The notes under the pieces: generated by a model
Database searches by the model: none
Told to the model about the DNA's origin: nothing
What the model saw: the letters and a program-made list of their open reading frames with translations, nothing else
From: Burkholderia sp.
Lineage (GTDB): Bacteria > Pseudomonadota > Gammaproteobacteria > Burkholderiales > Burkholderiaceae
Assembly (NCBI GenBank): GCA_031253835.1
Contig: JAIRVP010000069.1
Span: forward strand, 20,792-84,791
Direction of reading: 5' to 3'
Length of the DNA stretch: 64,000 nucleotides
Made by a program: the position numbers and the translations under genes
Shown: piece by piece, positions 29,842 to 38,378 of the stretch
Numbering within the stretch: position 1 is the stretch's first letter
Layout: every line of letters starts with the position of its first letter

Positions 29842-32800
29842 CTACGCGATCGCGGCATCGGCGGGCGTTCGTGCCTGCGCAGCACGCCCGTCGCCCGCCT
29901 CGACGATCAGCGTCCAGTCGAACGCCGGCAGTGCGCAGAGCTGCTCGACGGTGGCCGTGTACTCGTGCGCGGGCGCGTGCAGGTAGCGCACCTTGTCGGT
30001 CCATTCGGGCAGCGTCGCCTGCGACGTGGTCAGCACGACCGCCAGCAGATCCTGTTCCGGCCTCCCTGCGATTTCCTGCAGGCTCAGCCGGACCTTGTCG
30101 AGGTCGCCCTCGGCGTCCAGGATCAGCGCGCCGGGGATCGGCGCATCCGGCCGGCCGGGCTGGTTGCCGACAGCGCCTTTGTCGATGCACTGCTGATACA
30201 CATGGCGATAGCGCGGCAGCGCCTGCTGTAGCGCGTGATGCTTGCGGACCTTCGCCTGCGCCGTGCGCGCGAGCCCGCGGCGCAGCGCCGGGTTCGCGAT
30301 CAGCCGGTCGAGCGCGTCGACCCAGGCCTGCGGCGCATCCGGGACCAGCAGGCCGTCGCAGCCGTCGTGCAGCGCGAGGCGATAGGCTGGCCGGTCGCTG
30401 ACGATCGACGCGATGCCGGCCGCCGCGTATTCCTGCCACTGGATCGTGCTCGTGCCGGCGTTGTAGTCGTGGTCGGCGAGCGGCAGCAGCGCGATGTCCC
30501 AGCACCGTTCGGGCAGGCGTTGTGCGTGCGCGTCGTAGTCGTGAAGCTCGGGCTCGCACCCGGCGTCCGGGTGGCCGGCCCAGCCTGGCGGGACGGTCGC
30601 GCCGGCGAAACTCACCTTGACCTTGCCGGGATGGCGTGCGCAGACCGCCTGCAGCGCCGCGTCGACGAGCGCGAAGTTGTCGGCGCGCAGCGACGCGCCG
30701 GCGATGCCGATCGTCACGCAGTCGTCGCCGCGCGCCGTCACGGGGCGGTAGAACCGGTCGAAGTCCACGCTGTCGGGCAGCACGTGAACGCGCGGGTGCG
30801 ACAGCCGGTAGCGGCTGGCGATGAACGGCGTGGATACGATCACGGCGTCCGCGTTGCGCAGCACGAGCTCGATCCCCGCGCGGGCCATCCCGCCTTGCGC
30901 GGCGAGCGGGTGCGCGGCCGGCAGGTCGGTCAGCAGGTCGTCGGTCTCGTAGATCACAGGCTTTTCATGCTTGAAGATCGTATACAGGTCGTTGCCCGTC
31001 AGGATGCCGGGCGTCAGCCGGTGCAGCAGGATGGCGTCGGCCGTGGCCAGCACGCTGCTGTCGATCTGGCCGTCCCGGATGCCCGGGACGAGTTCCCATT
31101 CGTCGTTCAGCAGACCGAACGGCAGCGTGAGGCGAATTCGCGACGACGCGCACGCGTCCGGATCGATCGAATACACGATCAGGCGCTTGCGGCGCGGTGC
31201 GGCGTCCGCGGTCGCGGCGACCGGCGCCAGCGTCCGGCTCTCCGCGAGCAGCCGCGCGTACAGCGCGCCGTCGCGCGCGGCGTTGCGGCCGATGTCGTGC
31301 TGCGCACGGATCGCATCCTGCGCGGCCGCGGCGAGTTGCGCGCGGGTTTGCGGATGCTCGATCAGGTGCGCGATCGCGTCGACCCACGCGTCGGCGGTGT
31401 CGGCGACGAGCCAGCCCGTGCGGCCGTGGACAACCGAGCAGCCTTCCGCCGCCGTGGCGACGAGCACCGTGGCCGCGCCGGCCGCCGAACATTCGAGCCA
31501 TGCGCGCGGCGGCGCATCGTCGCGCAACGTGACCGGCGCCGCGACCAGCGCGATGTCGAGGTCCGCGCGCTTCAGCGCGTCGGCGTAGCTGTCGTAAGGG
31601 GCAGGCTCCGCGATCAGCGTGACGTCCGGTTCGCGGTCCCAGCCGGCCGGCAGCGCCGCGCCGACAAACGACACCCGGAGCTTCCCCGGAAACCGGCGGC
31701 GGAGCTCGGCCAGCGCCTGGCGGACCTGCTCGAGACGCACGCCGTCGAGACCGGTGCCGGAAACTGCGAGGTTCACGTGGTCGCGCACGCCGGGCGCCGC
31801 GCGGTGCAGACGCTCAAGATCGACGCCGGTCGGCAGCACGTGGACCGATGCGTTGACATGACGGTACTGCCGCGCCAGCGCTTCCGACGGCACGACGAGC
31901 GCATGCGCGCGCTGCACGGCGCTGCGGATGCCCGCCTTGCGGCGCGCGTTGTCGGCCGCGCCGGGGATGTCGGCGAGCAGCGTGTCGAGCGGCGCGTCGA
32001 TCTCGAGGACGACCGGCTTGCCGAGCGAGAACAGGTGTTCCAGCGTGGCGGGGGACAGCAGGCCCGGCGTGTCGCCCTGCAGCACGATCAGGTCAGCGCG
32101 CTGCAGCGCGTCGGGATCGATGCCGGCTTGCGTGATAGGGAAAGTCAGTGCCCATTCGCGGTCCAGCCGCGCGAACGGCTGCGTGAAGCGCAGGCTGGTG
32201 CGCGCGTGGTCGGCCGGTTCGGCGGTGACGACCGCGATGCACGAGCGCGGCGCGGACGCGGGCTGTCCCTGGGCGGCGGCGCCCGTCGCGACGGCCTGCG
32301 CATCCAGCTTGTCCGCGTGTGCCTGGGTCCGCTCGACGAAGTTCTGCAATTGCTGCCAGAACGCCTCCTCTTCCTTCAGGTAGACGCTGCGCGCTTCGTG
32401 AACGGTGGCCTTCGCGTGGGCGATCTCGTGTTCGTCGAGCCCCCACGCGATGCCCTTGCCGTCCATCACCCACCGGGTCGGCTCCGACAGCGAAGCGTCA
32501 TTCATGATGCACACGACCGGGCATCCGCACAGCAGCGCTTCGAACACGGCGGTGGACCATTCGTACATGTACACGCACTCGACCTGTCGGAACAGCGCCG
32601 CGAGTTCGTGCGCCGAACGTTCCGGCACGCGGGTCGAGATTTCGATCGACTCGGCGGTGACCGGATGCAGCGTGCCGCCGCGCCGCAGGTGGCGATTGAT
32701 GAAGACGGCCGTGCCGTTGCGGCGGGTGTCGTCGACACCGTCGCTGTTGAAGATGCGCGTGTCGACCAGCGGTATGCGCAGCAGGTCCGCCTTCCATTCT

Positions 32801-33210
32801 TCGGGCACCAGCGACGGCCCGAACGTGAAGATGAGGTCGTTCGGCTGCAGGGTGATCGGTTCGCCGTTGATGCGACCGGGCTCGGCCAGCAGGTAGCGCA
32901 CGACGCAGCGCGCGTTGAACGGATTGCCGGTGACGACATCCGGGTAGACGACGATCGGGCTGCGATTCGCGCGGACGTGCGCCTGCACGATGTCGTTGGT
33001 CAGCGGCGGCGTGCGCAGGTCAGGATGCACGACCGGCGTGCAGACGTACGCTTCGTGGCCGAGCAGGTTCAGCACGTGGCACAGGTAGTGCATCGCGCGG
33101 ATCCCGCCGGAGGTTTGCCGGAAATTCGGCGCGTGTATGTAGTACGGGTGGCCGAGTCGCGTAAAGATGCGCGAACCGCCGTGCGCCAAGCCAGGTTTGG
33201 GAGTCGTCAT
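29842..33210 (-). CDS. Multidomain glycosyltransferase with an internally duplicated GT domain
   Basis: A 1122-residue protein, last gene of a six-gene minus-strand operon. The N-terminal third has YYIHAPNFRQTSGGIRAMHY and CVYMYEWSTAVFEALLCGCP, a GT-B-like domain. Two further domains are homologous to each other: the middle one begins near SLRFTQPFARLDREWALTF and the last near RIRLTLPFGLLNDEWELVP; both continue with a GIL/GLL-rich strand, a donor-domain motif (ECSAAGAATVLV; EYAAAGIASIVSDRP) and a WVDAL/WVDAI helix. ATG 33210 follows the aminotransferase stop after two bases; the much longer open frame to 33951 overlaps that gene and is rejected. Likely role: assembly of a surface or flagellin glycan. 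Donor and acceptor are unknown. Confidence 0.85.
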   Translation of the reverse strand: MTTPKPGLAHGGSRIFTRLGHPYYIHAPNFRQTSGGIRAMHYLCHVLNLLGHEAYVCTPVVHPDLRTPPLTNDIVQAHVRANRSPIVVYPDVVTGNPFNARCVVRYLLAEPGRINGEPITLQPNDLIFTFGPSLVPEEWKADLLRIPLVDTRIFNSDGVDDTRRNGTAVFINRHLRRGGTLHPVTAESIEISTRVPERSAHELAALFRQVECVYMYEWSTAVFEALLCGCPVVCIMNDASLSEPTRWVMDGKGIAWGLDEHEIAHAKATVHEARSVYLKEEEAFWQQLQNFVERTQAHADKLDAQAVATGAAAQGQPASAPRSCIAVVTAEPADHARTSLRFTQPFARLDREWALTFPITQAGIDPDALQRADLIVLQGDTPGLLSPATLEHLFSLGKPVVLEIDAPLDTLLADIPGAADNARRKAGIRSAVQRAHALVVPSEALARQYRHVNASVHVLPTGVDLERLHRAAPGVRDHVNLAVSGTGLDGVRLEQVRQALAELRRRFPGKLRVSFVGAALPAGWDREPDVTLIAEPAPYDSYADALKRADLDIALVAAPVTLRDDAPPRAWLECSAAGAATVLVATAAEGCSVVHGRTGWLVADTADAWVDAIAHLIEHPQTRAQLAAAAQDAIRAQHDIGRNAARDGALYARLLAESRTLAPVAATADAAPRRKRLIVYSIDPDACASSRIRLTLPFGLLNDEWELVPGIRDGQIDSSVLATADAILLHRLTPGILTGNDLYTIFKHEKPVIYETDDLLTDLPAAHPLAAQGGMARAGIELVLRNADAVIVSTPFIASRYRLSHPRVHVLPDSVDFDRFYRPVTARGDDCVTIGIAGASLRADNFALVDAALQAVCARHPGKVKVSFAGATVPPGWAGHPDAGCEPELHDYDAHAQRLPERCWDIALLPLADHDYNAGTSTIQWQEYAAAGIASIVSDRPAYRLALHDGCDGLLVPDAPQAWVDALDRLIANPALRRGLARTAQAKVRKHHALQQALPRYRHVYQQCIDKGAVGNQPGRPDAPIPGALILDAEGDLDKVRLSLQEIAGRPEQDLLAVVLTTSQATLPEWTDKVRYLHAPAHEYTATVEQLCALPAFDWTLIVEAGDGRAAQARTPADAAIA

Positions 33211-33212
33211 CG

Positions 33213-34370
33213 TTATCGGGTGCGGTAGAAATCGAAGACCACCTCGAGGATGCGATCCTGTTCGGCTTCGGTCATGTCGTGGTACAGCGGCAGCCGGACG
33301 AGCCGGTCGGCGACGAGGTCCGTCACCGCCATGCCGGACCCGCAGCGCCCGTAGCGCTGGCCGGCCGGCGAACTGTGCAGCGGCACGTAGTGGAACACCG
33401 CGTTCACGCCCACCGCGCGGATCTGCTGCAGCAGCTCGGTGCGTTCGACGAGGTCGCGTGCGAGGAAATAGAACATGTGGCCGTTGCCGCGCTCGGCGAG
33501 CGAAATCGCGGGCAGCTCGATCAGCCCGTCCGCGTGCAGCGGCTGCAGTGCGTCCTGGTAGCGCTGCACGGTTGCGCGCCGCTGCGCGGTAATCACGTCC
33601 GCGTGCTCGAACTGCGCGTACAGGAACGCCGCGATCAGCTCGCCCGGCAGGAACGACGAGCCGACGTCGACCCATGTGTACTTGTCCACCTGCCCGCGGA
33701 AGAACTGACTGCGGTTGGTGCCCTTCTCGCGGATGATCTCCGCGCGCTCGACGAGGCGCGGGTCGTTGACCAGCAGTGCGCCGCCTTCGCCCGAGATCAC
33801 GTTCTTGGTCTCGTGGAAGCTGAGGCACGCGAGGTGGCCGAGGCTGCCGAGCGGCTTGCCGTTCCACGACGACTGCAGCGCCTGAGCGGCGTCCTCGATC
33901 ACCCACAGGTCGTGGTCCGCCGCGAGCTGCCCGATCACGTCCATGTCGCATGCGACGCCCGCGTAGTGCACCGGCACGATCGCGCGCGTGCGCTTGGTGA
34001 TCGCGGCGGCGATCTGCGTCTCGTCAAGGTTCAGCGTGTCGCGGCGGATGTCGACGAACACCGGCGTCGCGCCGCGCAGCACGAACGCGTTGGCGGTCGA
34101 CACGAACGTGTAGGACGGCATGATCACTTCGTCGCCGGGCTGCACGTCGGCGAGGAGCGCGGCCATTTCCAGCGCGGCCGTGCACGAGTGCGTGAGCAGC
34201 GCGCGCTGGCAGCCGATGCGCGCTTCCAGCCAGCGGTGGCAGAGCTTCGTGAACGCCTGGTCGCCGGCGAGGCCGCCCTGCTCGACCGCTTTCGCGATGT
34301 AGTAGAGCTCCTTGCCGACCACGAACGGGCGGCCGAACGGAATGCAGTCGAGGTTGGGTGGGCCGAACAT
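33213..34370 (-). CDS. Sugar-nucleotide aminotransferase (DegT/DnrJ/EryC1/StrS, RffA-like)
   Basis: A 385-residue PLP enzyme that transfers an amino group to a nucleotide 4-keto-6-deoxysugar. The PLP lysine is Lys189 in SFHETKNVISGEGG, and HSCTAALEMAALL, DEVIMPSYTFVSTANAFVLR and IEDAAQAL are typical of the RffA/WecE branch. The product would be a dTDP-4-amino-4,6-dideoxyhexose. It follows a methyltransferase gene by 57 bases and precedes the large glycosyltransferase by two. In B. cenocepacia, flagellin is reported to carry an acylated 4-amino-4,6-dideoxyhexose (from memory), which fits this enzyme. The rml genes for its substrate are not in the window. Confidence 0.94.
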   Translation of the reverse strand: MFGPPNLDCIPFGRPFVVGKELYYIAKAVEQGGLAGDQAFTKLCHRWLEARIGCQRALLTHSCTAALEMAALLADVQPGDEVIMPSYTFVSTANAFVLRGATPVFVDIRRDTLNLDETQIAAAITKRTRAIVPVHYAGVACDMDVIGQLAADHDLWVIEDAAQALQSSWNGKPLGSLGHLACLSFHETKNVISGEGGALLVNDPRLVERAEIIREKGTNRSQFFRGQVDKYTWVDVGSSFLPGELIAAFLYAQFEHADVITAQRRATVQRYQDALQPLHADGLIELPAISLAERGNGHMFYFLARDLVERTELLQQIRAVGVNAVFHYVPLHSSPAGQRYGRCGSGMAVTDLVADRLVRLPLYHDMTEAEQDRILEVVFDFYRTR

Positions 34371-34427
34371 GGTCAGGCTCCGCGGTAAGGGGGGACGTTC
34401 AGCCGCGCGGCTCGCGCGCGGCGCCGC

Positions 34428-35081
34428 TCAGATGTCCTTGCGGACGAGAATCGTGAATTCGTACAGGCCGTAGTCGTGCAGCAGCGCGACGTGGCGCGAA
34501 TAGCGGCGCTTGCAGCGATCGAACAGCGCGCACGGGTCAGCGTAGTACAGGAGGTCCGGGCGCATGAACGGCGGATCGGAATACGACGTCAGGCAGTTGA
34601 ACGCGAAGCCCAGTCGGCTCGTCGCGTGCAGCGTGTCGAGCGTCGCGTGGATGTAGTCGAGCCATGCGTCGTCGCCGTGACCGCGCCTGACGTTGAAGAT
34701 GCCGGATGCGATCCCGTAGTCCGACGCGGCCGGCGGCACCGCGCCGACATGAAACGCGACGTTCGCGTCTTCGCGATAGCGCTGCCGCGCGGCGTCGACC
34801 ATCTCGGACGAGATGTCGTAGCCCGCATACGCGAAGCCGTCTGGCAGCGCGCGCGCCTTCAGGAAATCGACCAGCGCGCCGTAGCCGCAGCCGATGTCGT
34901 TCACCGAGTGTCCGCCGGACGCGGGCAGGATCTTCGTCAGTTGTTCGAAGCGCAGGAACTGGCTGGTTTCGCCGTTCCAGTCGACGCCGCGCGCGGTCGC
35001 GCCGTGCTCCGCCAGCCGCGCGCTGTAGTACGCGGCCACTTCTTCCAGCAGGCTCGCATGCCGGGATTCGCTCATGGACAT
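34428..35081 (-). CDS. Class I SAM-dependent methyltransferase
   Basis: A 217-residue protein with the Rossmann-like SAM fold. Motif I is VNDIGCGYGALVDFL, and an acidic residue after strand 2 appears in YAGYDISSEMVDAAR. The C-terminal part (LLYYADPCALFDRCKRRYSR) is specific to this group. It starts four bases after the stop of the WbqC-like gene. In this operon it probably methylates a sugar or its acyl group. No closer family name is justified. Confidence 0.85.
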   Translation of the reverse strand: MSMSESRHASLLEEVAAYYSARLAEHGATARGVDWNGETSQFLRFEQLTKILPASGGHSVNDIGCGYGALVDFLKARALPDGFAYAGYDISSEMVDAARQRYREDANVAFHVGAVPPAASDYGIASGIFNVRRGHGDDAWLDYIHATLDTLHATSRLGFAFNCLTSYSDPPFMRPDLLYYADPCALFDRCKRRYSRHVALLHDYGLYEFTILVRKDI

Positions 35082-35085
35082 TGCC

Positions 35086-35808
35086 TCAGTCTTTCGAGGT
35101 CAGCGCGTACCGACGCGCTTCGGGACCGCAGTTGAACAGCACGTCGAGCACCGTCACGCCGTGGACGAAGTCGCCCCACTGCTGCGGATACTCGGGATAG
35201 CTCGGATAGTCGAACCAGCGCACCGCGACGCCGGCATCGGCGAACAGGTTCTCGTCGAGGTAGCTGCGCGCGGCCGGGCCGGACAGGTACTCGGACGCGC
35301 CCGCCTGCACGCACAGGTTCAGCAGCTTCTCGGTGCGGTCGCCGTGAAGCGCATAGTCCGACGTCGACGACACGCGCGTGCCGATCTCCAGTTGCCGCAG
35401 GACCCACGTCAGCATCGCGAAATTCAGCTCGCTCAGCATCCCGTAGGTGCGACCGGTGTAGAGTGCTTCGAGCTCGTCCGCATAGCGCGCGAAGTGCGGC
35501 GCGCGCGCGTAGTTCTGCTGCAGGGCCTTCCAGTGCAGCGGCGCCCAGTCGGCGCCGTCGATCTCGGTTTCGCGGATCGACTGGTGATACTTGCCCTTCA
35601 CCTTTACCGGCACGCTCAGCCATTGCACGCCCTGCGGCGTCTTGATCTGGTTGCGGTTGCGCCAGTCGCGGCGCGTGTACTGCGCGTCATCGTAGAGGAT
35701 GAACTCGTCGCTGGCGGCGATCAGGTCGAAGTAGCCCTTCCACGGAATGTAGTTGGACTGGACGATCGCTACCCGCTTCGCGTCGCGGTTCATGGTCGCA
35801 CCGCTCAT
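35086..35808 (-). CDS. WbqC-family protein
   Basis: A 240-residue protein with the WbqC family signature VAIVQSNYIPWKGYFDLIAA, then DEFILYDDAQYTRRDWRNRN and the central WLSVPVKVKGKYHQSI. WbqC-like proteins occur in O-antigen and surface glycan clusters, where acyl or amino-acid attachment has been proposed, but the reaction is not established. The start ATG 35808 overlaps the stop of the upstream oxidoreductase gene (ATGA), implying translational coupling. A second ATG five codons on is possible. Confidence 0.88.
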   Translation of the reverse strand: MSGATMNRDAKRVAIVQSNYIPWKGYFDLIAASDEFILYDDAQYTRRDWRNRNQIKTPQGVQWLSVPVKVKGKYHQSIRETEIDGADWAPLHWKALQQNYARAPHFARYADELEALYTGRTYGMLSELNFAMLTWVLRQLEIGTRVSSTSDYALHGDRTEKLLNLCVQAGASEYLSGPAARSYLDENLFADAGVAVRWFDYPSYPEYPQQWGDFVHGVTVLDVLFNCGPEARRYALTSKD

Positions 35809-37190
35809 GCCGGAATGTGGCCGTACCGGTACATGTCGACGAGCTCGGGCGGAATGCCCCAGTCCGTTGCGCCCAGCTTGTCGTGCAGCGCCTCCAGGTC
35901 CGCGCGCATCGCGTTCCGAAGCTGTTCGACCATGCGGTTGCGCGCCGGCACGAAGTCGTGCTGGTACGCGGCATTGATCTGATGGCGTACCGTCTTCGCG
36001 ATCGCGGCCTCGCGCGTCATGTTGCGGATCAGCGGGCGTTCGGGCGCGAGTTCCGCGTAACGCGGATCGATCGGCTCGCCGCGCATCGCCGCGACGAGAT
36101 CGCGGCACAGCACCGGCGACAGGTGGAAGCCGTCGCGCTTGGTGCCACCGAGAATCCACAGGTCGCGCACGCTGGTTTCGCCGAACAGCGGATACAGGTC
36201 GGACGTCGTCGGCCGCCAGCCGACGTTGACGTTGACCAGGTTCGCGCGCGAGAAGCGGGTGTTGATCTGGTCCATCGCGGACTTGAGCAGCGTGTACGCG
36301 CTGCCGGCATGGCCGTGCTCGTGCGGCACCGGGCTGATGTAGTTGCTGGCGCCGACGAGGGTCCGGTCAGGCCCGTACGGCGCCGAATACACGCCGCACG
36401 CGAGGCCGCGGTTGGTCGTGCGCACGCAGTGCGTGTGCACGTTCTCCGCGCTCTGCAGTTCGATCGACATGCCGATGCCGTAGAACATCCGCTGCACCGG
36501 CAGCTCGGGCAGGCTCGCCTGCAGCACGCGCGTCACGTTGGCGCCGTTGCAAAGGATGAAGCGGTCCGCGCCGAGCACGCTGCCATCGGACAGGCGCGCC
36601 CCGGTGACGCGTCCGGCCGCGGTGTCGAGCCGCTCGACCTCGGCGTCGATGAAGCGCACGTTGCCGGTTTGCGCGACCGACGCGGTCAGCGCGTCGAGAA
36701 ACTGTTTCGGATTGACCCAGCCTTCGCGCTTCAGGAAGACCGCCTTCAGCGCGCGATAGCGCGGGTCCGGATGATAGTTCGGGATGCCTGACGGATCGAC
36801 CGCCTCGCAGGGTTCCTCGAATTCGCGGCAGAACCGCTGCATGGCCGCGAAGTTCTCATCGTCGAGCGCGTCGGTCGCCGCGTTGTTCAGCACGAAGGTG
36901 CCGAAACCGTGCGCGACCGCGCGCTCCGGCGTGCAGATTTCAGCGAATACGGCGGGCCAGGCCGCCGTCGCGCCGCGGCTCAGCTCGAACTTGAAGCGGT
37001 CGATCGGCGTGCCGAGCGAATCGTTTTCCAGCTCGGTGAACGAATTGAGCATCGCCGCCGCAGCGCGCGTGGCCGAGCCGGGCCGATGCGCGTGGCCGAC
37101 GATCACGAGCTCGACGCCCGGGTCGGCCTGCTGCCATGCGCGGGCCGTCATCAGGCCGAGAATGCCGTTGCCGAGGATTGCGATTTTCAT
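35805..37190 (-). CDS. FAD-dependent oxidoreductase (DAO-like)
   Basis: A 461-residue flavoprotein. The N-terminal dinucleotide fold reads KIAILGNGILGLMTARAWQQ, and the C-terminal FAD contact resembles DLWILGGTKRDGFHLSPVL. It is related to the D-amino-acid oxidase/glycine oxidase fold. It may oxidise an amino or hydroxyl group of the sugar side chain, but this is a guess from the operon. ATG 37190 overlaps the stop of the upstream methyltransferase gene by four bases, and its own stop overlaps the WbqC-like start in the same way. The much longer open frame upstream is a shadow of the methyltransferase gene. Confidence 0.85.
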   Translation of the reverse strand: MKIAILGNGILGLMTARAWQQADPGVELVIVGHAHRPGSATRAAAAMLNSFTELENDSLGTPIDRFKFELSRGATAAWPAVFAEICTPERAVAHGFGTFVLNNAATDALDDENFAAMQRFCREFEEPCEAVDPSGIPNYHPDPRYRALKAVFLKREGWVNPKQFLDALTASVAQTGNVRFIDAEVERLDTAAGRVTGARLSDGSVLGADRFILCNGANVTRVLQASLPELPVQRMFYGIGMSIELQSAENVHTHCVRTTNRGLACGVYSAPYGPDRTLVGASNYISPVPHEHGHAGSAYTLLKSAMDQINTRFSRANLVNVNVGWRPTTSDLYPLFGETSVRDLWILGGTKRDGFHLSPVLCRDLVAAMRGEPIDPRYAELAPERPLIRNMTREAAIAKTVRHQINAAYQHDFVPARNRMVEQLRNAMRADLEALHDKLGATDWGIPPELVDMYRYGHIPA

Positions 37191-37972
37191 TTGCGCGTGC
37201 CCCCACCTTCGGGGAATGACAGGTAGCAGAGCGACGGATATGCCGCAGCCTTGTGGATCTGGTGCGGACGGTTGCCGAGCAGGTCGCGCAGGTAATGGAC
37301 GCCTTCCGCGGGCAGCTGGCCGCCGCGGGTGAGCTGCCAGAACGCGACGACGCCGCCGGGCACCAGCCGCTCCATCACCGCGTCGAACGCGTGCCGGGTC
37401 GGCTCGATCACGTTCAGGTCGAACCACGCGAGCGCGACCATCTCGCCGGGATGCGCTTCGTCGAACGCCGCCAGCGTGTCGCGGCAGTCGCCTTCCCACA
37501 CGTGGTGCTTGTCATGCACGTGTCCCATCGCGTTGCTGCGCTCGTGCAGGTTCAGCAGCTTGCGCAGCAGGTCGGCGTACTCGCCGGACAGCGAGTACGT
37601 GCCGTCGGAGAACAGCTTGCGGTCGCGCGTGTCGTGCTCGGCGAAGCCCGTGTAGCCCGTGAACGTATCGAATGCGTGGATGCGGCGCTGGAAGTTCAGC
37701 GGCTCGAGAATCGCGCGGAAGTTCTCGCACAGCACGGCGGTCTGCCCGCGCCACGTGCCGAGATCGAGGATCGCGCCCGGCAGCGGCACGATTTTTTGAT
37801 AGATCTCAAAGGTCGCGAGAATGCGTGCGAGGAGCGAGCCGCGCACGAACAGGCCGAGCGACCGTTCCAGTTCCTCGCGCGTCGCGGGGTAGGTCTGCAT
37901 CAGGTCGAACAGTTCGCGGCGCGCCGCGAGCTGATCGCCATCTGCGTTGGTGATGATCGCTGATTCGTGCAT
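37187..37972 (-). CDS. Methyltransferase-like protein (TylF/MycF-like), first gene of glycan operon
   Basis: A 261-residue protein with a Rossmann methyltransferase-type core: PGAILDLGTWRGQTAVLCEN (motif I), RIHAFDTFTGYTGFAEHD (the DTF-x-G stretch seen in TylF/MycF enzymes) and MVALAWFDLNVIEPTRHAFD. A sugar O-methyltransferase is the likeliest role. MHESAIITNADGDQL at ATG 37972 is preferred because GGAG lies eight bases before it; an in-frame ATG at 38083 would add a Cys-rich stretch without similarity. It heads the operon running to 29842. Confidence 0.75.
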   Translation of the reverse strand: MHESAIITNADGDQLAARRELFDLMQTYPATREELERSLGLFVRGSLLARILATFEIYQKIVPLPGAILDLGTWRGQTAVLCENFRAILEPLNFQRRIHAFDTFTGYTGFAEHDTRDRKLFSDGTYSLSGEYADLLRKLLNLHERSNAMGHVHDKHHVWEGDCRDTLAAFDEAHPGEMVALAWFDLNVIEPTRHAFDAVMERLVPGGVVAFWQLTRGGQLPAEGVHYLRDLLGNRPHQIHKAAAYPSLCYLSFPEGGGTRK

Positions 37973-38378
37973 ACACAGGGCTCCAGGCGCAAAGGGTGTG
38001 ACCGGACGAGCGCGTGTCGGCGCGGTGGCATCGGAATGCGCAACCGTCCGAGCGTCGCAGGTCGGACATCTTTCTACGATCAAGTCTAGCGAGCGCCGCC
38101 CGGATCGAATGTCGGATTAGCGGGTGGTTTCACCCCGCATTTCGATGGATGCGCGGGTGTCCGGCGCGAATTCGGGGCGCCCGCGGGTGCGGCTTGCAGT
38201 CGCGGGAATAGCGACCAATTCCAGCACCTGCTCGCCAGATTGGAACGCGGCGTGCGCGAGGAGAATTCGGACACGTCGGAGACCGTCGGTGAGTGCGTCC
38301 GCGGGCGAAGGCGTGTGCCGACGCAGCGGCGCCGGCCGCGATTCGAATCCCGTATTGGCTACCAGGACGACCTAGCTC
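37973..38378. promoter_or_regulatory. Divergent intergenic region of the glycan locus
   Basis: This 406-base gap separates the divergent methyltransferase operon and the TPR glycosyltransferase genes, so it must carry both promoters. The base composition dips around 38070-38150. No convincing sigma-28, sigma-54 or sigma-70 site could be read, and no gene is supported. Confidence 0.5.

Noticed and set aside
33211..33951. N-terminal extension of the large glycosyltransferase open frame
   Set aside because: It overlaps the aminotransferase gene in another frame; the extension is Arg-rich and lacks glycosyltransferase motifs.
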